Shown here: positions 10,238 to 18,549 of the stretch, piece by piece
Layout of the letters: the number at the start of each line of letters is the position of its first letter
Numbering within the stretch: the stretch's first letter is position 1
Assembly (NCBI RefSeq): GCF_023008165.1
Contig: NZ_JAKQZA010000010.1
Location: 54,553 to 118,552 of the forward strand
Origin: Kordiimonas laminariae
GTDB taxonomy: Bacteria > Pseudomonadota > Alphaproteobacteria > Sphingomonadales > Kordiimonadaceae
DNA: 64,000 bases
Direction of reading: 5' to 3'
Position numbers and translations under genes: made by a program
The notes under the pieces: model-generated
The model's database searches: none
What the model was told of the DNA's origin: nothing
The model's input: only the letters and a program-made list of their open reading frames with translations

Positions 10238-11152
10238 ATGAATAAGCAAGAAGATCAAAAGCAGTTTCAGCGCAAACCAAGCTGGATTCGTGTGAAAGCG
10301 CCTGTAAGCAAGGAGTATCACGAAACTCGAAAGCTGATGCGCGGTAAAAACCTGCACACAGTATGCGAAGAAGCTGCATGCCCAAACATTGGTGAATGCT
10401 GGTCTAAAAAGCATGCAACAGTGATGATCCTTGGTGATACATGCACACGTGCTTGTGCTTTCTGCAACATCAAGACTGGTCGTCCAATGGCTGTTGATCC
10501 GATGGAGCCCATGAATACGGCAATTGCCTGTAAAACCATGGAGCTTGAGCACATTGTTATCACGTCTGTTGACCGTGATGATCTTGATGATGGTGGTGCA
10601 AACCAGTTTGTTGAAGTGATCAAAGCAATTCGTGATACTAGCCCTAAAACCACGATCGAGATTTTAACCCCGGATTTCCGTAATAAACCGGGTGCTATTG
10701 AGACTGTAGCAGAAGCTCGCCCAGACGTATTTAACCATAATCTGGAGACCGTGCCGCGGAACTATCCAAAAATTCGCCCAGGCGCGCGTTATTATCACTC
10801 GCTTCGCCTTCTTGAAACAGTGAAGCAGGTGGACCCGAATATATTCACAAAATCGGGCATTATGGTTGGTCTTAGTGAAGAACGTCTTGAAGTTAGCCAG
10901 GTGATGGATGATATGCGCATGGCGGATATTGATTTCATGACCATTGGCCAATATCTACAGCCAACGCCGCGCCATGCTAAGGTAGAACGTTTTGTAACGC
11001 CTGATGAATTCAAGGCTTATGAGCGTATGGGTAAAGGTAAAGGCTTCTTGCAGATATCCTCAACACCTCTAACTCGTTCAAGCTATCATGCCGGCGATGA
11101 TTTTGCCCGTCTTCGTGAGGCACGCGAAAAGAAGCTGGCCGCAAAGAAGTAA
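10238..11152 (+). CDS. lipA: Lipoyl synthase
   Basis: Radical-SAM enzyme that inserts two sulfur atoms into octanoyl-Lys of lipoyl domains, here logically supplying PdhB and PdhC. The 304-residue protein carries both iron-sulfur sites: the auxiliary cluster Cys43, Cys48 and Cys54 ([12 protein letters not shown]) and the radical-SAM cluster Cys69, Cys73 and Cys76 (CTRACAFC). The C-terminal RSSYHAGD holds the Ser ligand of the auxiliary cluster. It follows the lpd/DUF gene by 3 bases and ends at a hairpin terminator. Confidence 0.97.
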   Translation: MNKQEDQKQFQRKPSWIRVKAPVSKEYHETRKLMRGKNLHTVCEEAACPNIGECWSKKHATVMILGDTCTRACAFCNIKTGRPMAVDPMEPMNTAIACKTMELEHIVITSVDRDDLDDGGANQFVEVIKAIRDTSPKTTIEILTPDFRNKPGAIETVAEARPDVFNHNLETVPRNYPKIRPGARYYHSLRLLETVKQVDPNIFTKSGIMVGLSEERLEVSQVMDDMRMADIDFMTIGQYLQPTPRHAKVERFVTPDEFKAYERMGKGKGFLQISSTPLTRSSYHAGDDFARLREAREKKLAAKK

Positions 11153-11175
11153 GTTTCTATTTTACTTGACGAAAC

Positions 11176-11220
11176 AAGCCTTTCCGATGAATTCTACGCG
11201 AATTCGGGAGGGCTTTTTTT
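11176..11220 (+). terminator. Terminator of lipA, overlapping the next gene's ribosome site
   Basis: AAGCC (11176-11180) pairs with GGCTT (11211-11215) and GAATTC (11189-11194) with GAATTC (11200-11205); more pairs lie between, with a small bulge, and the hairpin runs into seven T. The descending arm contains GGGAGGG (11206-11212), the only good Shine-Dalgarno for the ATG at 11221. Confidence 0.85.
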
Positions 11221-12018
11221 ATGGCTGAAGCTAAAACGACATGTGCTAACTGCTATGAACCTATGCATGGCAGTTACTGTTATGCGTGCGGACAAAAGGA
11301 TATTGGAACTCGTCTCACAATAAAGGTCTTTATCAGCCAGATGTTTGAGGCCTTAACAGAGGTAGATTCCAAGTTTTGGCGTACTCTACGTGAGTTGACG
11401 TTAAATCCTGGAAGGGTTGCTCTTAATTACATCAATGGAAACCGTGCCAGCTATATTAACCCTGTTAAGTACCTGTTTGTGTGTTTTGCCATCTATTTCT
11501 CTCTTACAGTTATAACTGGCTTTCATGAAATATATGTACAGGAAGCAGTAAATGATGGTGAAGGGTCACAGGTAACCCAAGAAGAGGTAAATAGTATTGA
11601 AGTAAAAGAAGATAACGTTCAGGTACAAGTCTCCGCTGAAGCTATTCGAGATATGCTGCGTAACCAGTTAAACCTGTTGGTTTTTATGAGTATACCTCTG
11701 ACAGCCTTTTTTCTACGTTGGCAATATTTTCGGGCAAAACACAATTACCCAGAAGTGCTGAGCTTTTTATGTTTAATTGTTGGGCACAGCTATTTTCTAT
11801 CCATATTCCTAGTTATCTTGATGTGGCTGTTTGATGCATATCAAAAAGACATACGTACATTGCTAATGCTGGCTTTATTCTTTTTTGGCGCAAGAGTGTT
11901 TTTCAAAATGGGGTGGATTATATCGTTTCTGGGAACGATAGCGACACTGCTTTTGACAGCTATTTCGGTTTTGGTTGTGGGCGCTTCTCTGGTTTTGATT
12001 AACTTATATATTGCCTGA
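11221..12018 (+). CDS. DUF3667-type membrane protein with N-terminal zinc ribbon
   Basis: A 265-residue protein of unknown function, probably of the DUF3667 family. The N terminus has a four-Cys zinc-ribbon arrangement (CANCYEPMHGSYCYACG). A conserved-looking segment follows (ALTEVDSKFWRTLRELTLNPGRVALNYINGNRASYINP), then several hydrophobic spans: about 80-100, 155-170, 190-205, 215-230 and 235-262. An acidic loop lies at about 110-135. The ATG directly follows the T tract of the lipA terminator; GGGAGGG eight bases upstream decides the start. Confidence 0.8.
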   Translation: MAEAKTTCANCYEPMHGSYCYACGQKDIGTRLTIKVFISQMFEALTEVDSKFWRTLRELTLNPGRVALNYINGNRASYINPVKYLFVCFAIYFSLTVITGFHEIYVQEAVNDGEGSQVTQEEVNSIEVKEDNVQVQVSAEAIRDMLRNQLNLLVFMSIPLTAFFLRWQYFRAKHNYPEVLSFLCLIVGHSYFLSIFLVILMWLFDAYQKDIRTLLMLALFFFGARVFFKMGWIISFLGTIATLLLTAISVLVVGASLVLINLYIA

Positions 12019-12079
12019 TATTGTGCTTTACGGATAGAGCTCTTCCTTGTATTCAACGGCTAAGTAATAGAGATTTTTC

Positions 12080-12520
12080 ATGCCTAAGTTTACAGAAAAA
12101 AAGATACTGCCTTATTCGCCTCAGCAGGTATTTGATATTGTTTCAGACGTAGCAAGATACCCGGATTTCTTACCGTGGTGTGTGGGTGCGCGCGTATACG
12201 GCAAGAAACCAAATCAATTTGATGCGGATGTGATTATCGGCTTCAAGATGTTCCGTGAACGTTTCACAAGCCGTGTCACGCTGGAAGAAAACGCTAAAGT
12301 AGATGTTGATTATATTAAAGGCCCCATGAACAGGCTTTATAATCACTGGCGTTTTATCGAGCAGGAAGATGGCAGTTGTCTCGTTGATTTTGAAGTGGAT
12401 TTTGAATTTAACAGTAAATTACTGAACGACCTTATCGGTGGTTTGTTTGGTAAGGCCTGTGAAAAAATGGTAGCTGCGTTTGAAGAGCGTGCAGCTGAGC
12501 TATATGAGAATGCTGCTTAG
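12080..12520 (+). CDS. COQ10/RatA-type ubiquinone-binding START-domain protein
   Basis: A 146-residue single-domain protein of the COQ10/RatA group (SRPBCC fold). The opening KILPYSPQQVFDIVSDVARYPDFLPWC and the close NDLIGGLFGKACEKMVAAFEERA are typical. Relatives bind ubiquinone and are needed for normal respiratory electron transfer; the RatA toxin label in gammaproteobacteria is a different use of the name. Placement near lipA and cinA is common in alphaproteobacteria. Its TAG stop shares bases with the stop of the oppositely oriented tetR gene. Confidence 0.88.
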   Translation: MPKFTEKKILPYSPQQVFDIVSDVARYPDFLPWCVGARVYGKKPNQFDADVIIGFKMFRERFTSRVTLEENAKVDVDYIKGPMNRLYNHWRFIEQEDGSCLVDFEVDFEFNSKLLNDLIGGLFGKACEKMVAAFEERAAELYENAA

Positions 12521-13095
12521 TTGCGCTTGGCTAGCGGCGAATAGATGAAATCCCATAATTGGGCTGTTAAGGTTTCTTTGTCCAATAAAGCCGGGTTTGA
12601 GAGAGCTTGAGCGGTAGCAAGTGTGATGCCGCCGATAATAGCGCCCGCTGCTACTTCTCTGTTAATATCTTCACGCAGATAACCTTTGCGCTGACCATCA
12701 GCAATATTGGCTTTTGCAAGCTCAACTGTTGCTCTGGTTCTTTTTGCTTCTACAGCGAGCACCTCTGGGCTTGAGCCTAAATTTGCAAGCATGATCGGGG
12801 CTAGGGGGCTGGTATAGAGAAAATCCACGACAGCACAAAGTCGTTTATACTCGCGTTTTTGCCACGGAATCTCTGCGTCGTACCGTTCATTCATGATAGC
12901 ATCATAGTCATCGTAGAATTTTTCTACGACAGCAGAAACTAGGCCAGCTTTTGATCTAAAATAGTGATAGGCAAGGCCAACTGAAACACCAGCTCGTTTC
13001 GCGACATCATTCATTTCAATGTCACCTAAGCCTTCGATAAGAGCATCAATGGCTGCTGTTAATATCTTTGTTTTTGCTGGTACTTTTTTCTTCAT
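12517..13095 (-). CDS. TetR-family transcriptional regulator
   Basis: A 192-residue one-component repressor. The N-terminal helix-turn-helix is clear (GDIEMNDVAKRAGVSVGLAYHYFRSKAGLVSAV); the C-terminal ligand domain has no recognised ligand. The start is taken at ATG 13095. The frame extends upstream to a TTG at 13164, but that codon lies inside a perfect palindrome that is more plausibly the operator. The gene is divergent from a PhyH dioxygenase, the likely target, and its stop overlaps the COQ10-like gene by four bases. Confidence 0.88.
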   Translation of the reverse strand: MKKKVPAKTKILTAAIDALIEGLGDIEMNDVAKRAGVSVGLAYHYFRSKAGLVSAVVEKFYDDYDAIMNERYDAEIPWQKREYKRLCAVVDFLYTSPLAPIMLANLGSSPEVLAVEAKRTRATVELAKANIADGQRKGYLREDINREVAAGAIIGGITLATAQALSNPALLDKETLTAQLWDFIYSPLAKRN

Positions 13096-13144
13096 TAAAG
13101 TTCTATAGCAATCTGTGTAATTGGCGGCAATATCAATATCTTTT

Positions 13145-13174
13145 ATATTTTGAATTGAATTCAATTCAAAATAT
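13145..13174. promoter_or_regulatory. 30-bp perfect palindrome, probable TetR operator
   Basis: The half-site ATATTTTGAATTGAA is followed at once by its exact reverse complement, centred between 13159 and 13160. It lies 50 bases from both the tetR ATG (13095) and the PhyH ATG (13225). Size, symmetry and position match an operator for the neighbouring TetR-family protein controlling both genes. Confidence 0.75.
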
Positions 13175-13224
13175 CCTATATATCATTTCAATGTCTGTTT
13201 TATAGTGTGATCATGGAGGGGCCA

Positions 13225-14100
13225 ATGTTTGAAAATTTATCTATGAAGAGAGATGAAGTTGAGAAGTATTTAGGCGGCCGAAGTTTCGAGCAAGCGAAGG
13301 ATGAATATGATCGTGAAGGTTATGTGATCTTTGAAAATGTATTATCCGAAGAGATGCTGGAGCGTATTAAATCTGCGGCTAAGCCATATCTCGATGAGAA
13401 TGTAGCTGGCCGGAATGATTTTGAAGGGCTCAAATCTAATAGGCTTTATGCGCTCGTTGAAAAAGACCCAGTGTTTGCTGAATTGGCTATGCATCCACTA
13501 GCTCTCGGCTTTGCTGAAGCTGATTTGGGGCGCCACTGCCTGCTATATGCTTATTTGGCTATTAACCTTCATCCGGGAGAAAGCGTACAGCCATGGCATT
13601 ATGACGATAGTCACTGTGAAGTAGCGTTACCTCGTAAGAATTGGAGCGTAAGCACCTTCTGGGCTATTGAAGACACAACTGATGTTAACGGAGCTACGGA
13701 AATTATTCCTCGTAGTCATCTTTGGGGTGAAGAGGAGATGAATGGCGCTATTCTTGAAAATACATTTTCTGATAAACGTATGAAGGATGTAGATGAAGAC
13801 CCTGGTGCTCGTGTTGATGCAATAAAAGCTACAATGAAGGCTGGTTCTTTTATGGTTGCTAAAGGAACTTTGTGGCACCGTGGTGGAGCGAATAAATCAG
13901 ACGGTACTAGATTTATCATCACGCCTCAATATTGTGCAGGATGGGTTAGATCGCTGGAGAACTTTTCCCTATCTATTTCAAGAGAAACAGCAGCTCAATG
14001 CCCGGAAAGAGTTCAGGAGTTGATAGGGTATGATATCTATCCTCCGTTTAAAGGGTATGTAGATGGTATGCACCCCAAACGTCTTTTAAAAACTGCCTGA
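13225..14100 (+). CDS. Phytanoyl-CoA dioxygenase (PhyH) family oxygenase
   Basis: A 291-residue Fe(II)/2-oxoglutarate-dependent oxygenase of the PhyH family. Metal ligands are visible as His-x-Asp in WHYDDSH and a distal His in GTLWHRGGANKSDGTRFIIT, whose Arg would bind 2-oxoglutarate. The natural substrate is unknown; the family hydroxylates acyl-CoAs, small metabolites or halogenated and aromatic compounds. GGAGGGG just upstream selects the ATG at 13225 over GTG 13207 and ATG 13213. A divergent TetR regulator and palindrome suggest induction by the substrate or a related compound. Confidence 0.88.
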   Translation: MFENLSMKRDEVEKYLGGRSFEQAKDEYDREGYVIFENVLSEEMLERIKSAAKPYLDENVAGRNDFEGLKSNRLYALVEKDPVFAELAMHPLALGFAEADLGRHCLLYAYLAINLHPGESVQPWHYDDSHCEVALPRKNWSVSTFWAIEDTTDVNGATEIIPRSHLWGEEEMNGAILENTFSDKRMKDVDEDPGARVDAIKATMKAGSFMVAKGTLWHRGGANKSDGTRFIITPQYCAGWVRSLENFSLSISRETAAQCPERVQELIGYDIYPPFKGYVDGMHPKRLLKTA

Positions 14101-14110
14101 TTACCCAGAG

Positions 14111-14138
14111 AAAAGGCCGTTTCTTCGGCCTTTTTTTT
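14111..14138. terminator. Terminator after the PhyH gene
   Basis: AAAAGGCCG (14111-14119) pairs with CGGCCTTTT (14126-14134), followed by a T run. The A run before it means it can also serve the convergent cinA gene on the minus strand. Confidence 0.9.
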
Positions 14139-14631
14139 AAGATGCTATAGCCTCAAGAAGAAGGGATAAGGCAACTTTCACGGCTTCATTGCGAACGCCA
14201 TCACGGTCTAAATCGTTAAAGTGTCGTTCCTCCGCATGTGGCGCTTCTCCTAACTGAGCAATGGCAAACCAGACGGTACCAACTGGTTTTTCATCGCTGC
14301 CACCACCAGGGCCCGCAATGCCGGTGATTGAGACCGCGATGTCAGCCATTGAGTTCGCAAGAGCTCCATACGCCATTTCTTTCGCCACGGCGTTTGATAC
14401 TGCCCCAAATCTCTCAAGGTTTTCAATATTCACGCCAAGCATCTGCTGTTTTGCTTCATTGGTATATGTAACAAAACCCCGGTCAACGACATCTGAGGAA
14501 CCTGCAATGGCAGTTAGAGCACCCATGACTAGGCCGCCTGTGCACGATTCTGCGGCTGTAATTGTCAACCCTCGCTGTCTCGCAGCTTCAAGTAAGCTTT
14601 CTGCTAGTGTTTGAATATCTTCGTTAAACAA
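14137..14631 (-). CDS. pncC: CinA C-terminal domain protein, nicotinamide-nucleotide amidohydrolase
   Basis: A 164-residue CinA-family protein, the stand-alone amidohydrolase form, which deamidates nicotinamide mononucleotide for NAD recycling. Family marks are TITAAESCTGGLVMGALTAIAGSSDVVDRGFVTYTNEAKQQMLGV with the catalytic Ser, and the glycine-rich SITGIAGPGGGSDEKPVGTVWF. The start is a TTG at 14631 with AGGGG six bases upstream; no ATG fits. It is the last of a minus-strand group with pgpA and ispDF upstream, separated from pgpA by about 60 bases. Confidence 0.92.
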   Translation of the reverse strand: MFNEDIQTLAESLLEAARQRGLTITAAESCTGGLVMGALTAIAGSSDVVDRGFVTYTNEAKQQMLGVNIENLERFGAVSNAVAKEMAYGALANSMADIAVSITGIAGPGGGSDEKPVGTVWFAIAQLGEAPHAEERHFNDLDRDGVRNEAVKVALSLLLEAIAS

Positions 14632-14694
14632 AACGCGCCCCTTGAAAATAGATGTTTATGTATTTGCATTCAGGAGAATACAGAATGATTACCC

Positions 14695-15198
14695 TCATAG
14701 GATGAACATTTTAACAGCATAAAAGGTAGCTGCAGCAAATATACCTGCAACTAGGTCGTCTACCATTACGCCGAAACCACCTGAGACCTTTTTATCCAGC
14801 CACCCAATCGGCCATGGCTTGATGATATCATAAAAACGGAACAATATGAATGCACTAGCTAGCTCTATATACCCAAAACCAGTGAAGGTTAGGGGTAATA
14901 AGCAGACCCACATGCCAGCAAATTCATCTATCACGATCTCTGGTGCATCATGAATACCTGTTTTACGTTCAATTTGGTTAATAGCGAACACAGACAGCAG
15001 TGTGGTAGCGGCTATAAATATGAGTAATATCCAAAAAGATTGAGGCAGCTTAAGAATGCCATATCCAATAAGGATACCTGCCAAAGAGCCCCACGTTCCG
15101 GGAGCTGGTTTTATAAGGCCTGAGCCAAACCCAACGCTCCACCAATATGCAGCGCTTTTATACCGTTCTTGCCAATTTGAGAGAGTTTGCTTTGCCAT
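14695..15198 (-). CDS. pgpA: Phosphatidylglycerophosphatase A
   Basis: Dephosphorylates phosphatidylglycerol phosphate at the inner membrane in phospholipid synthesis. The 167-residue protein has the family's opening GFGSGLIKPAPGTWGSLAGI, the acidic motif DAPEIVIDEFAGMWVCLLPL and the late FRFYDIIKPWPIGWLDKKVSGGFGVMVDDLVAGI, with several membrane spans between. It begins 3 bases after ispDF ends, so the two are cotranscribed. Confidence 0.95.
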   Translation of the reverse strand: MAKQTLSNWQERYKSAAYWWSVGFGSGLIKPAPGTWGSLAGILIGYGILKLPQSFWILLIFIAATTLLSVFAINQIERKTGIHDAPEIVIDEFAGMWVCLLPLTFTGFGYIELASAFILFRFYDIIKPWPIGWLDKKVSGGFGVMVDDLVAGIFAAATFYAVKMFIL

Positions 15199-15201
15199 GA
15201 A

Positions 15202-16371
15202 TTAGTCCAGAGGTAGTCTTATAGTTGCCGTTGCCTGGCAGGCGATACCTTCTTCGCGCCCTGTGAAACCAAGCTTTTCTGTTGTGGTAGCCTGAACACT
15301 TACTCTACTTATCTCTATATCTAATGAATCAGCAATTTTCTGCCGTATCGTGTCTTTATGTGGGCCGATTTTAGGTTTTTCACAAATAATACAAATACCT
15401 ACATGTGCGATGACACCGTCTTTTTCAGCTACTAATTTCTGTGCTTTTTCCAAGAATATATGGCTTGGGGCATCGCGCCATTGTTCATCGCTTGGTGGGA
15501 AATGACTGCCAATATCGCCTTCTGAAATAGCGGCAAGAATAGCATCTGTCAGAGCATGTAAGGCAACGTCCGCGTCTGAATGGCCTTTAAGCTTGTGTGA
15601 ATGTGGAATTTTTATGCCACCAATCCAAACATGATCGCCTTTGTCAAATCGGTGCACGTCATAACCAGAGCCAACTCTTATATCTGCTAATTGCATCATC
15701 ATCAGGTTTGTTGCCTTTAGAAAATCCTCGGGGCGAGTAATTTTAAAATTAGTTTCAATTCCGTCCACAATTGTAACTTTTCCACCAAAGTGTTCAAATA
15801 CAGCTGCATCATCGGTGAAATTCTTATGTGGTGCATTTTTATGTGCTTCAAGGATTTCCTTATATAGGAATGCCTGTGGTGTTTGAACGGCATATAGAGA
15901 AGTTCGGTCCACAGTTTTTTCAATTATGTCTTCAGTGACATGTTTTAAAGTATCTACCACTGGTACCGCAGGGAGCAGGGCGCGCTTACCGTTATTGAGG
16001 CCTGTGATTAATCTTTCAATTGTTTCTTTAACTATAAAAGGCCGTGCTGCATCATGGATCAGCACATAATCAGGATCATAATCTTGAAGCGCTAATAGCC
16101 CGTTCAACACGCTCTCTTGACGGGTTTCACCACCTATAACAGGCGGTAACGCGCAATTTTTATGAGTGAGTTGTTCATATCGTTGATGATCATCTTCATG
16201 AATGACAGGAACTATGATAGCGTCTTCAATAGATGAAGAAGTAGATTTAAGTGTATGATCTATAATAGTTTTACCGAAAATTTTTTCATATTGTTTTGGT
16301 CCATCTGTACCAGCGCGGGTGCCACGACCAGCCGCTACAATTATCACCGCTATTTTCTTAGTATCTGTCAT
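15202..16371 (-). CDS. ispDF: Bifunctional IspD/IspF of the MEP isoprenoid pathway
   Basis: One chain carrying two non-consecutive steps of isoprenoid synthesis. The N-terminal half (about 1-220) is IspD, 2-C-methylerythritol 4-phosphate cytidylyltransferase: IIVAAGRGTRAGTDGPKQY and LIHDAARPFI. The C-terminal half (about 230-389) is IspF, the cyclodiphosphate synthase: RVGSGYDVHRF with its Asp/His zinc ligands, LKGHSDADVALHALTDAIL and EKLGFTGREEGIACQA. The fusion is usual in alphaproteobacteria. ATG 16371 is preferred because homology begins there; an in-frame ATG at 16410 would add 13 residues. Divergent from dusB. Confidence 0.95.
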   Translation of the reverse strand: MTDTKKIAVIIVAAGRGTRAGTDGPKQYEKIFGKTIIDHTLKSTSSSIEDAIIVPVIHEDDHQRYEQLTHKNCALPPVIGGETRQESVLNGLLALQDYDPDYVLIHDAARPFIVKETIERLITGLNNGKRALLPAVPVVDTLKHVTEDIIEKTVDRTSLYAVQTPQAFLYKEILEAHKNAPHKNFTDDAAVFEHFGGKVTIVDGIETNFKITRPEDFLKATNLMMMQLADIRVGSGYDVHRFDKGDHVWIGGIKIPHSHKLKGHSDADVALHALTDAILAAISEGDIGSHFPPSDEQWRDAPSHIFLEKAQKLVAEKDGVIAHVGICIICEKPKIGPHKDTIRQKIADSLDIEISRVSVQATTTEKLGFTGREEGIACQATATIRLPLD

Positions 16372-16453
16372 GCAAATCTTGCTCTGGCTTTTTCTATCAT
16401 TTTCTGGCATAAGCAGTGCCCAATATTTAGGCAGCGTAGTTTAGGTTCTTGTT

Positions 16454-17440
16454 ATGGCTATTAACATTGGTCCGATAGAAATCAAAGACCCAGTATTTTT
16501 AGCACCTATGTGTGGTGTATCAGATATGCCGTTTCGTAAACTTGTGAAAAGTTACGGCGTTGGTCTTGTGGTATCCGAAATGATTGCTTCTGAGGCAATG
16601 ATACGTGCAAGCGAGAAGTGCCAGAAGATGGCGACAAACTGCGCTGAAGAATTCCCAATGTCTGTTCAGTTGGCGGGTTGTGAAGCTTCAAAAATGGCGG
16701 AAGCTGCCAAGCTTAATGAAGACCGTGGTGCTGCTTTTATTGATATCAATATGGGGTGCCCGGTTAAAAAAGTAGTGAACGGCCACTCTGGTTCAGCACT
16801 TATGCGCGACCTTGATCACGCAGGTGAACTTATTCATGCTACAGTGAATGCAGTATCACTACCAGTAACCCTCAAGATGCGACTTGGTTGGGATGATGAT
16901 AGCTTCAATGCTCCCGAATTGGCAAAAATTGCTCAGGAAGCAGGAATCAAGATGCTCGTTGTACACGGTAGAACACGCTGCCAGATGTATAAAGGGCATG
17001 CCGACTGGGAGAAGGTCGGAATTGTTAAAGACGCGGTTGATATCCCTCTGGTGGTAAACGGCGATGTTAATACCTTTGACGATGTGGATAATGCTCTTGA
17101 GCAATCAGGCGCAGATGGCGTTATGATCGGTCGCGGGACATACGGTAAACCTTGGTTCCCGTCACAGGTAATTCATTACCTTAAAACTGGTGAGCGTATT
17201 GCTGAACCAACACTGGCAGAGCAACTTGAGGCAATTTTAAGCCACTATGAGGAAATGCTTCATCACTACGGTACTGTTACAGCTGTTCGTATGTCGCGTA
17301 AGCACCTCGGTTGGTACACAAAAGGGCTAACAGGTTCGGCGGAATTCCGACATTACATAAACCGTGTTGATGATCCGGAAGAAGTTAAAAAATCTCTTAA
17401 GGAATATTTCCTACCACTGTGTGAACAAATGGCAGCTTAA
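16454..17440 (+). CDS. dusB: tRNA-dihydrouridine synthase B
   Basis: FMN-dependent reduction of uridine to dihydrouridine in tRNA. The 328-residue TIM-barrel protein shows FLAPMCGVSDMPFRKL, the catalytic Cys in INMGCPVKKVVNGHSGSALMRD, MLVVHGRTRCQMYKGHADW and GDVNTFDDVDNALEQSGADGVMIGRGTYGKPW. Its stop overlaps the ntrB start by one base; dusB upstream of ntrB is the standard order in alphaproteobacteria and in many other proteobacteria. Confidence 0.96.
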   Translation: MAINIGPIEIKDPVFLAPMCGVSDMPFRKLVKSYGVGLVVSEMIASEAMIRASEKCQKMATNCAEEFPMSVQLAGCEASKMAEAAKLNEDRGAAFIDINMGCPVKKVVNGHSGSALMRDLDHAGELIHATVNAVSLPVTLKMRLGWDDDSFNAPELAKIAQEAGIKMLVVHGRTRCQMYKGHADWEKVGIVKDAVDIPLVVNGDVNTFDDVDNALEQSGADGVMIGRGTYGKPWFPSQVIHYLKTGERIAEPTLAEQLEAILSHYEEMLHHYGTVTAVRMSRKHLGWYTKGLTGSAEFRHYINRVDDPEEVKKSLKEYFLPLCEQMAA

Positions 17441-18549
17441 TGAAATCAGATGGGGGAAGTTTGGAAACAGTATCTTCTGGTGAACTTATGGCACCTGAAG
17501 CTGTTCTGAACAATCTACATCAGGCAACATTGCTCGTTTCAGTTGATAATATAATTACGCAAATATACTCGCACACTGAAGCTATTTTTCAGCAGAGCGA
17601 AGAAGTGTTAATTGGCCAATCGGTCCGGGCTCTTCGTAGTATTGGTCTTCAGGTGGAAGAACTTGCAGATAGATCCCGACAAGAAGTGACACCTCTGAAT
17701 AGTTATGATGTGGCTTGCGGACCACCAATAGGTGACATAGAGCTTATGGATCTTCATGCTTCACCTTATGGGGAAGAGGGCGAGATACTCATAACAGCCC
17801 AGCCTCGGCGGATTACAGCGTATCTTGAAAAACGCGAGGAAATGGAAGCTGCGGCTCGTTCTGTTAGCGGTTTAGCGTCCATGTTAGCTCACGAAATTAA
17901 AAACCCCTTATCCGGCATCCGAGGGGCCGCTCAATTAATCGCTCGTTCTTCCAAAGAAGGAGATGGCAGACTTCCTGAATTGATTGTTAAAGAGGTTGAT
18001 CGGATTAAATCGCTCGTTGACGAGTTAGAGACCTTTAGCACGCCAACCGCACAGGAAAATGAAGCAGTAAATATTCATGAAGTACTGGATCATGTACTTA
18101 ATGTAGCTACCGCTGGTTTTGGTGAGAAAGCTGAGTTTGAACCGAAATTTGATCCTTCACTCCCTAATGTTTATGGTAATTATGATCGTTTGATTCAGGT
18201 GTTTTTAAATCTAGTAAAAAATGCTGTGGAAGCAGCGGGAGACACAGCGAAGATCACAGTAACTACACGTTATCAACATGGAATCTGGATTAGAGAAGCT
18301 GACGGTTCCCGAAAGAGATTACCTATAGAGATATCTATCCATGACAATGGCCCGGGTATTCCGGAGAAGCTAAAGAATTATCTGTTTGATCCGTTTGTAA
18401 GCGGTAAAGAGGGTGGTTCAGGCTTGGGACTTGCATTAGTAGCACGCTACATCAGCGAAATGGGAGGTACAGTCACCTTCGATAACCACCCCAAGGGCGG
18501 CGCGGTCTTTAAAGTGCAATTGGCACTCGATGAGGATAAAAGAGCATGA
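17440..18549 (+). CDS. ntrB: Nitrogen-regulation sensor kinase NtrB
   Basis: Cytoplasmic histidine kinase/phosphatase that sets the phosphorylation of NtrC according to nitrogen status through PII protein. The 369 residues comprise a PAS-like sensor (about 20-130), the dimerisation/His box (SMLAHEIKNPLSGIRGAAQLIAR) and a HATPase domain (NLVKNAVEAAG, IHDNGPGIPEKL, GGSGLGLALVARYISEMGG). There is no membrane span, as expected. The start at 17440 overlaps dusB; an ATG at 17491 with GGTGAA before it is an alternative. It overlaps ntrC by four bases. Confidence 0.95.
   Translation: MKSDGGSLETVSSGELMAPEAVLNNLHQATLLVSVDNIITQIYSHTEAIFQQSEEVLIGQSVRALRSIGLQVEELADRSRQEVTPLNSYDVACGPPIGDIELMDLHASPYGEEGEILITAQPRRITAYLEKREEMEAAARSVSGLASMLAHEIKNPLSGIRGAAQLIARSSKEGDGRLPELIVKEVDRIKSLVDELETFSTPTAQENEAVNIHEVLDHVLNVATAGFGEKAEFEPKFDPSLPNVYGNYDRLIQVFLNLVKNAVEAAGDTAKITVTTRYQHGIWIREADGSRKRLPIEISIHDNGPGIPEKLKNYLFDPFVSGKEGGSGLGLALVARYISEMGGTVTFDNHPKGGAVFKVQLALDEDKRA

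Noticed and set aside
12080..12520. RatA toxin of a toxin-antitoxin pair
   Set aside because: Family name only. No antitoxin partner is adjacent, and the gene context is the usual alphaproteobacterial COQ10-like setting.
15202..16371. IspD-IspF fusion as a novel gene fusion
   Set aside because: The bifunctional form is well known in alphaproteobacteria.
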